Shown one piece after another: positions 43,275 to 46,748 of a DNA stretch of 46,748 nt (positions are counted from its first letter, which is position 1; every line of letters starts with the position of its first letter). The translations under genes were made by a program, and so were the position numbers. This DNA is from Vibrio sinus (GTDB taxonomy: Bacteria > Pseudomonadota > Gammaproteobacteria > Enterobacterales > Vibrionaceae), in assembly GCF_023634645.1 (NCBI RefSeq), contig NZ_JAMKMR010000027.1:1-46748 (forward strand), in the 5' to 3' direction. The notes below the pieces were generated by a model that ran no database searches, was not told where the DNA came from, and worked only from the letters and a program-made list of their open reading frames with translations.

Positions 43275-44597
43275 TTATCGGCTGGCTGAGAAAAGTTGTT
43301 GGTGTAAGCGCTGAGCATGTCCATCGGTCATGGATGAAATGTAATCGGCTATCACGCGGTGTTCATCATCGGTGTTACCAGCAGATTGTTGCCATTTTTG
43401 CTTGTCGGCTAGCGGTAAGAGGCGCTCGGGCGCGGCATTAAGCGCTTCAAAAATATCCATGATAATCTGCTGGCCTTTGTATTCGGCGATTTGAACGTCA
43501 GGAATTTGAATCACAAACTCACTGACAAACTGCTTTAAGATATTTAACGCCGTGTTCATTTCCTCGGTTAAAACCGCATTGTGGCTGAGCAATGGCTCTG
43601 AGAAGGTTTCGTCGACAGGCTGAATGGTGACGCTGGTCAGTAGCGCATTGACAATGCCACCTATCGCGTCTTTACGTAGATAATGCTTGCCAGAAAATAG
43701 TTTTTTACCTAAAGACGAGATATGTTCGCTGAACCATTCATCGCCAGTGTTTTTAAGTTGCTGCTCTGCTGATTCATACCACTGAGAGTAGGTCACCATG
43801 CCTAACACAATGGCATCTTCCAAATCGTGAACACCATAGGCGATATCGTCGGCCAGTTCCATTATCGAGCAATCCAAAGATTTAAATCGAGTTTTATTGT
43901 GTACGTTGCTTGGACAGCGTTTATCTCTTAGCGCTGTAAATTTTTGCTGATCTGAAGACGAAAAAGGCGATAACACCCAATCGAGCAAATCACTGTCGCA
44001 ATCGTAAACACCTTTGGCTGGGAACCAATCACGAGGCTTTAATGTTCTTTGATCGGAAGGCGGGTTAGGGGACTGTTTCTTATGGGTTTGGCTAATTAAT
44101 GCCGGGTATTTAAGCAAACCCAATAAAGTGCGCCTAGTGAGGTTCATACCGTGGTGTTCAGTGTAGGGTTCAAGCTGAGTCACTATGCGAAAAGTTTGTG
44201 CATTTCCTTCAAAGCCGCCATGTTTTCGCATCATAAAATTGAGCGCGACTTCTCCACCATGCCCATAGGGTGGATGACCGATGTCGTGAGCTAAACATAT
44301 CGCATCAATCAAGCTATCCGACGGCAATATCGGTGCTAATTCTGGATGCTTAGATTTGACCTGAGCTACAATGCCTGTGCCAAGCTGCGCGACTTCCAAT
44401 GAATGCGTTAAGCGAGTGCGGTGAAAGTCGTTCACACTGGAGCAGTGAACTTGAGTTTTTGACTGTAAGCGACGAAATGCCGCGGAGTGAAGAATTCTCG
44501 CTCTATCGCGTTCATATGGATTGCGGTGATCATTGCGGCGGATTTTGTTTTCTTCGTTATTTCGTTGCTGCCAGTACCGATCCATGTTCGTTGTCAT
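43275..44597 (-). CDS. dgt: dGTP triphosphohydrolase-like dNTPase
   Basis: This HD-domain enzyme hydrolyses dNTPs to deoxynucleosides and triphosphate. The 440-aa protein shows RLTHSLEVAQ, the HD pair in CLAHDIGHPPYGHGGE and the later acidic DDIAYGVHDLED. The start at 44597 has AAGG upstream. It is downstream of yfbR with a 49-bp gap, so the two nucleotide-salvage genes could be co-transcribed. Known roles in the family include pool control and defence against phage or transformation. Confidence 0.92.
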   Translation of the reverse strand: MTTNMDRYWQQRNNEENKIRRNDHRNPYERDRARILHSAAFRRLQSKTQVHCSSVNDFHRTRLTHSLEVAQLGTGIVAQVKSKHPELAPILPSDSLIDAICLAHDIGHPPYGHGGEVALNFMMRKHGGFEGNAQTFRIVTQLEPYTEHHGMNLTRRTLLGLLKYPALISQTHKKQSPNPPSDQRTLKPRDWFPAKGVYDCDSDLLDWVLSPFSSSDQQKFTALRDKRCPSNVHNKTRFKSLDCSIMELADDIAYGVHDLEDAIVLGMVTYSQWYESAEQQLKNTGDEWFSEHISSLGKKLFSGKHYLRKDAIGGIVNALLTSVTIQPVDETFSEPLLSHNAVLTEEMNTALNILKQFVSEFVIQIPDVQIAEYKGQQIIMDIFEALNAAPERLLPLADKQKWQQSAGNTDDEHRVIADYISSMTDGHAQRLHQQLFSASR

Positions 44598-44646
44598 CCA
44601 TCCATCCTTATCGATAAGCGTTATTTACATAAGCAATTCAATATTC

Positions 44647-45231
44647 TCAACTGATTTCATCTAGGGACAATTTAAAGCTTGGAGCAAAGGTGTCGAGAAA
44701 ATATTGCATCTCTGGCGATCGCCTTTCTTGCAAGGTCACTTCCAAGCGCTTTTTGGCCAGCGCAAATTCATGGTTTCCAGCGCTGAGCTCTTCGAGACAT
44801 TTCAAGTAAGCACATATGGTATCAGCTTGTTTTACAATCTCAGTATCCTCTACGTGAGAGGATTGGGATATTAAAAAAGGCGCAAAGTCGTCGCGAAACT
44901 CTTCCGGCAGCATCGACAGCAACTTTTGCTCCGCTGCGGATTCTATTTTTTTGTACTCTTTGGCGATTTCTGGATTGTAGTATTTAACGGGTGTCGGCAA
45001 GTCGCCAGTGAGTACTTCGCTGGTGTCGTGGTACATGCCTAAAATGGCGATGCGCTCTGGGTTAAGTTGCCCGTCGAATTTTTTGTTTTTAATAACGGCT
45101 AAAGCATGAGCGACGAACGCGACTTGAAGGCTGTGCTCAGACACGTTTTCTTTGGAGATAGAGCGCATGAGTGGCCATCGCTGGATATGCTTCATTCTTG
45201 CAAGGTGAGCAAAAAAATGACTGTTCTTCAT
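44647..45231 (-). CDS. yfbR: 5'-deoxynucleotidase YfbR
   Basis: YfbR removes the 5' phosphate from deoxynucleoside monophosphates. The 194-aa form starts with MKNSHFFAHLARM; an upstream in-frame reading to 45306 adds an implausible 25-residue leader. The HD residues H33, H68, D69 and D137 align with the E. coli metal site. The gene lies between alaA (with a terminator between) and dgt. Confidence 0.92.
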   Translation of the reverse strand: MKNSHFFAHLARMKHIQRWPLMRSISKENVSEHSLQVAFVAHALAVIKNKKFDGQLNPERIAILGMYHDTSEVLTGDLPTPVKYYNPEIAKEYKKIESAAEQKLLSMLPEEFRDDFAPFLISQSSHVEDTEIVKQADTICAYLKCLEELSAGNHEFALAKKRLEVTLQERRSPEMQYFLDTFAPSFKLSLDEIS

Positions 45232-45262
45232 AATCGTGAAATCACCTATATAAACAATTATA

Positions 45263-45297
45263 TAAAAGGGCAAGCCTGTCAAAATTAAGCTCGCCCT
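45263..45297 (-). terminator. Rho-independent terminator after alaA
   Basis: On the minus strand AGGGCGAGC / GCTTGCCCT (45289-45297, 45267-45275) form a 9-bp stem with one G-U pair, followed by TTTATATAA. It separates alaA from yfbR. Confidence 0.75.
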
Positions 45298-45327
45298 AAT
45301 AAGCATATGAAAGAATGATAAGAAATA

Positions 45328-46542
45328 CTACTGGCTATAGGTAGATAAGAACTGACCAAAGCGGCCGATCGCCGCTTCTAAATCTTCAACATGCGGCAAG
45401 GTCACAATGCGGAAATGATCCGGTTTTGGCCAGTTAAATCCGGTTCCTTGCACCAGTAGGACTTTTTCCTGAATTAGGAAATCGAGTACGAGCTTCTGAT
45501 CGTCTTTGATGTTGTACATTTTGGTGTCGATTTTAGGGAAAAGGTACAAGGCCCCCTTTGGTTTCACGCATGAAACACCAGGAATCTCATTGATCAGCTG
45601 CCAAGCCCTATCTCTTTGCTCGAGTAGTCGGCCGCCAGGAAGAATCAGTTCATTAATACTTTGATAACCGCCTAACGCTGTTTGGATCGCATGCTGCATA
45701 GGAACATTTGCACATAAACGCATGGATGCGAGCATTTCCAATCCATCAATGTACTTTTTCGCTAAGTGCTTCGGGCCAGTTAAAAACATCCAACCACTGC
45801 GGAATCCACAAACGCGATAGGCTTTAGATAAGCCATTAAAGGTGGTAACTAAGACGTCGTCAGCCAAGGTTGCTACGGACGTGTGGGTGGCACCGTCATA
45901 AAGAATTTTGTCGTAAATTTCGTCAGCAAAAATAATGAGCTTATGTTGCCTAGCGACTTCAATGACTTCCAATAAAAAGTCTCGGCTGTAGACAGCACCA
46001 GTCGGGTTGTTAGGGTTGATGAGAACAATACCACGAGTTTTTGCGGTGATTTTGCTCTTTATATCGTCAAGATCAGGATACCAGTCTGCTTGTTCGTCGC
46101 ACAGGTAGTGAACAGCTTTGCCGCCAGAAAGAGACACCGAGGCCGTCCAAAGCGGATAATCTGGTGCTGGGACAAGCATTTCATCGCCATCATTGAGTAA
46201 TGCCTGCATTGCCATGACAATGAGCTCTGACACGCCGTTGCCAATAAATACGTCTTCCACGTCCAAAGCGCGCAGGCCTTTACGCTGGTAATGTTGCACG
46301 ACGGCTTTTCGAGCAGAGTAGATGCCTTTAGAATCGCAGTAACCTTGAGAGGTAGGCAAATTTCGAATGACATCGACCAGTATTTCGTCAGGCGCATCAA
46401 AGCCGAAGGGCGCGGGGTTACCGATATTGAGCTTTAGAATTTTATGGCCTTCTTCTTCCATGCGCTTAGCATGTTTCAATACCGGACCACGAATATCGTA
46501 GCATACATTATCGAGTTTTGATGACATCCCGACATTTTGCAT
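45328..46542 (-). CDS. alaA: Glutamate-pyruvate aminotransferase AlaA
   Basis: AlaA makes alanine from pyruvate and glutamate. The 404-aa class I aminotransferase has NIGNPAPFGFDAPDE, the substrate loop in PAPDYPLWTA, the PLP-aspartate block IIFADEIYDK and the PLP lysine Lys240 in NGLSKAYRV, very close to E. coli AlaA. The start at 46542 has AAGGG seven bases upstream. It is conserved beside yfbR in many gammaproteobacteria. Confidence 0.95.
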   Translation of the reverse strand: MQNVGMSSKLDNVCYDIRGPVLKHAKRMEEEGHKILKLNIGNPAPFGFDAPDEILVDVIRNLPTSQGYCDSKGIYSARKAVVQHYQRKGLRALDVEDVFIGNGVSELIVMAMQALLNDGDEMLVPAPDYPLWTASVSLSGGKAVHYLCDEQADWYPDLDDIKSKITAKTRGIVLINPNNPTGAVYSRDFLLEVIEVARQHKLIIFADEIYDKILYDGATHTSVATLADDVLVTTFNGLSKAYRVCGFRSGWMFLTGPKHLAKKYIDGLEMLASMRLCANVPMQHAIQTALGGYQSINELILPGGRLLEQRDRAWQLINEIPGVSCVKPKGALYLFPKIDTKMYNIKDDQKLVLDFLIQEKVLLVQGTGFNWPKPDHFRIVTLPHVEDLEAAIGRFGQFLSTYSQ

Positions 46543-46748
46543 TATAGAACCCTTAGAAAATTACAAAAACTAAGACTAAATTACACCAGATCGGTTTTTT
46601 TTAGTATAAAAAACTGAAAAATCTTTGATGGACGCTATCCATGCTGTGAAATGACTACGCCTCACATCCCTGTCTAGCATTGAGCCTTATCCATCTTGCT
46701 TGATCTCACCTCGCAGTAATTTGGGCTTCAAATTGGTTCTAATGGGTA
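46543..46748. other. Right edge of window, upstream of alaA
   Basis: About 200 bp of AT-rich DNA that should contain the alaA promoter. No ORF is supported and the sequence ends here. Confidence 0.4.

Noticed and set aside
1..46748. tRNA, rRNA, CRISPR array, transposase or integrase
   Set aside because: None was seen in either strand by inspection.

Overview
The window looks like chromosomal DNA of a Vibrio or close relative (Vibrionaceae). The evidence is gene order and family content: pabC-mltG-tmk-holB-ycfH followed by a PTS permease, a pykA/mlc divergent pair, cheV, a rhombosortase gene (rrtA), yciK/sohB, and alaA-yfbR-dgt. No transposase, integrase, tRNA, rRNA or CRISPR array was seen.

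Layout. (1) 1-4189: a tightly overlapping housekeeping operon for folate (pabC), peptidoglycan (mltG), dTMP (tmk), the clamp-loader delta' subunit (holB) and a TatD-type hydrolase (ycfH). (2) 4190-6413: a long regulatory region, a 53-codon leader ORF absent from standard gene sizes, and a PTS EIIB-EIIC permease whose domain order is of the beta-glucoside/sucrose type although it sits at the usual ptsG position. (3) 6573-12447: a periplasmic 2H phosphoesterase + AphA pair, a stand-alone BLUF photoreceptor, an orphan solute-binding protein, a small hypothetical gene, the MetP/MetS sodium:amino-acid symporter with its 31-aa subunit, and an outer-membrane barrel. (4) 12605-18873: a YnhF-like micro-protein with a YjjU-type patatin, a second orphan binding protein, pykA, mlc and cheV. 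(5) 18908-24114: the imuA-imuB-dnaE2 SOS mutagenesis cassette behind a perfect LexA box. (6) 24274-31373: two LysR/monooxygenase modules on either side of a nine-repeat Big-type lipoprotein and a GrpB protein. (7) 31374-37150: an accessory stretch holding a small barrel protein and two large AT-rich genes, a two-HKD phospholipase-D-like protein and a protein of no recognisable family. It is closed on the right by a decayed, colinear copy of the LysR gene that stands on its left. (8) 37231-46542: core genes yciK, sohB, a CHRD protein, rrtA, a tapT-like DTW gene, an NlpC/P60-LysM lipoprotein, dgt, yfbR and alaA.

The best candidate for an undescribed system is the pair at 32419-36644. It combines a PLD-superfamily enzyme carrying a roughly 200-residue C-terminal extension with a cytoplasmic-looking partner of about 613 aa. 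The pair lies between a LysR gene and its own pseudogene copy, which marks the region as a gain or rearrangement site. Nothing in the sequence proves a defence or toxin function. Other points of interest are the leader peptide whose stop overlaps the PTS permease start, the secreted 2H/AphA pair, and an NlpC/P60 protein in which the expected second histidine is serine.
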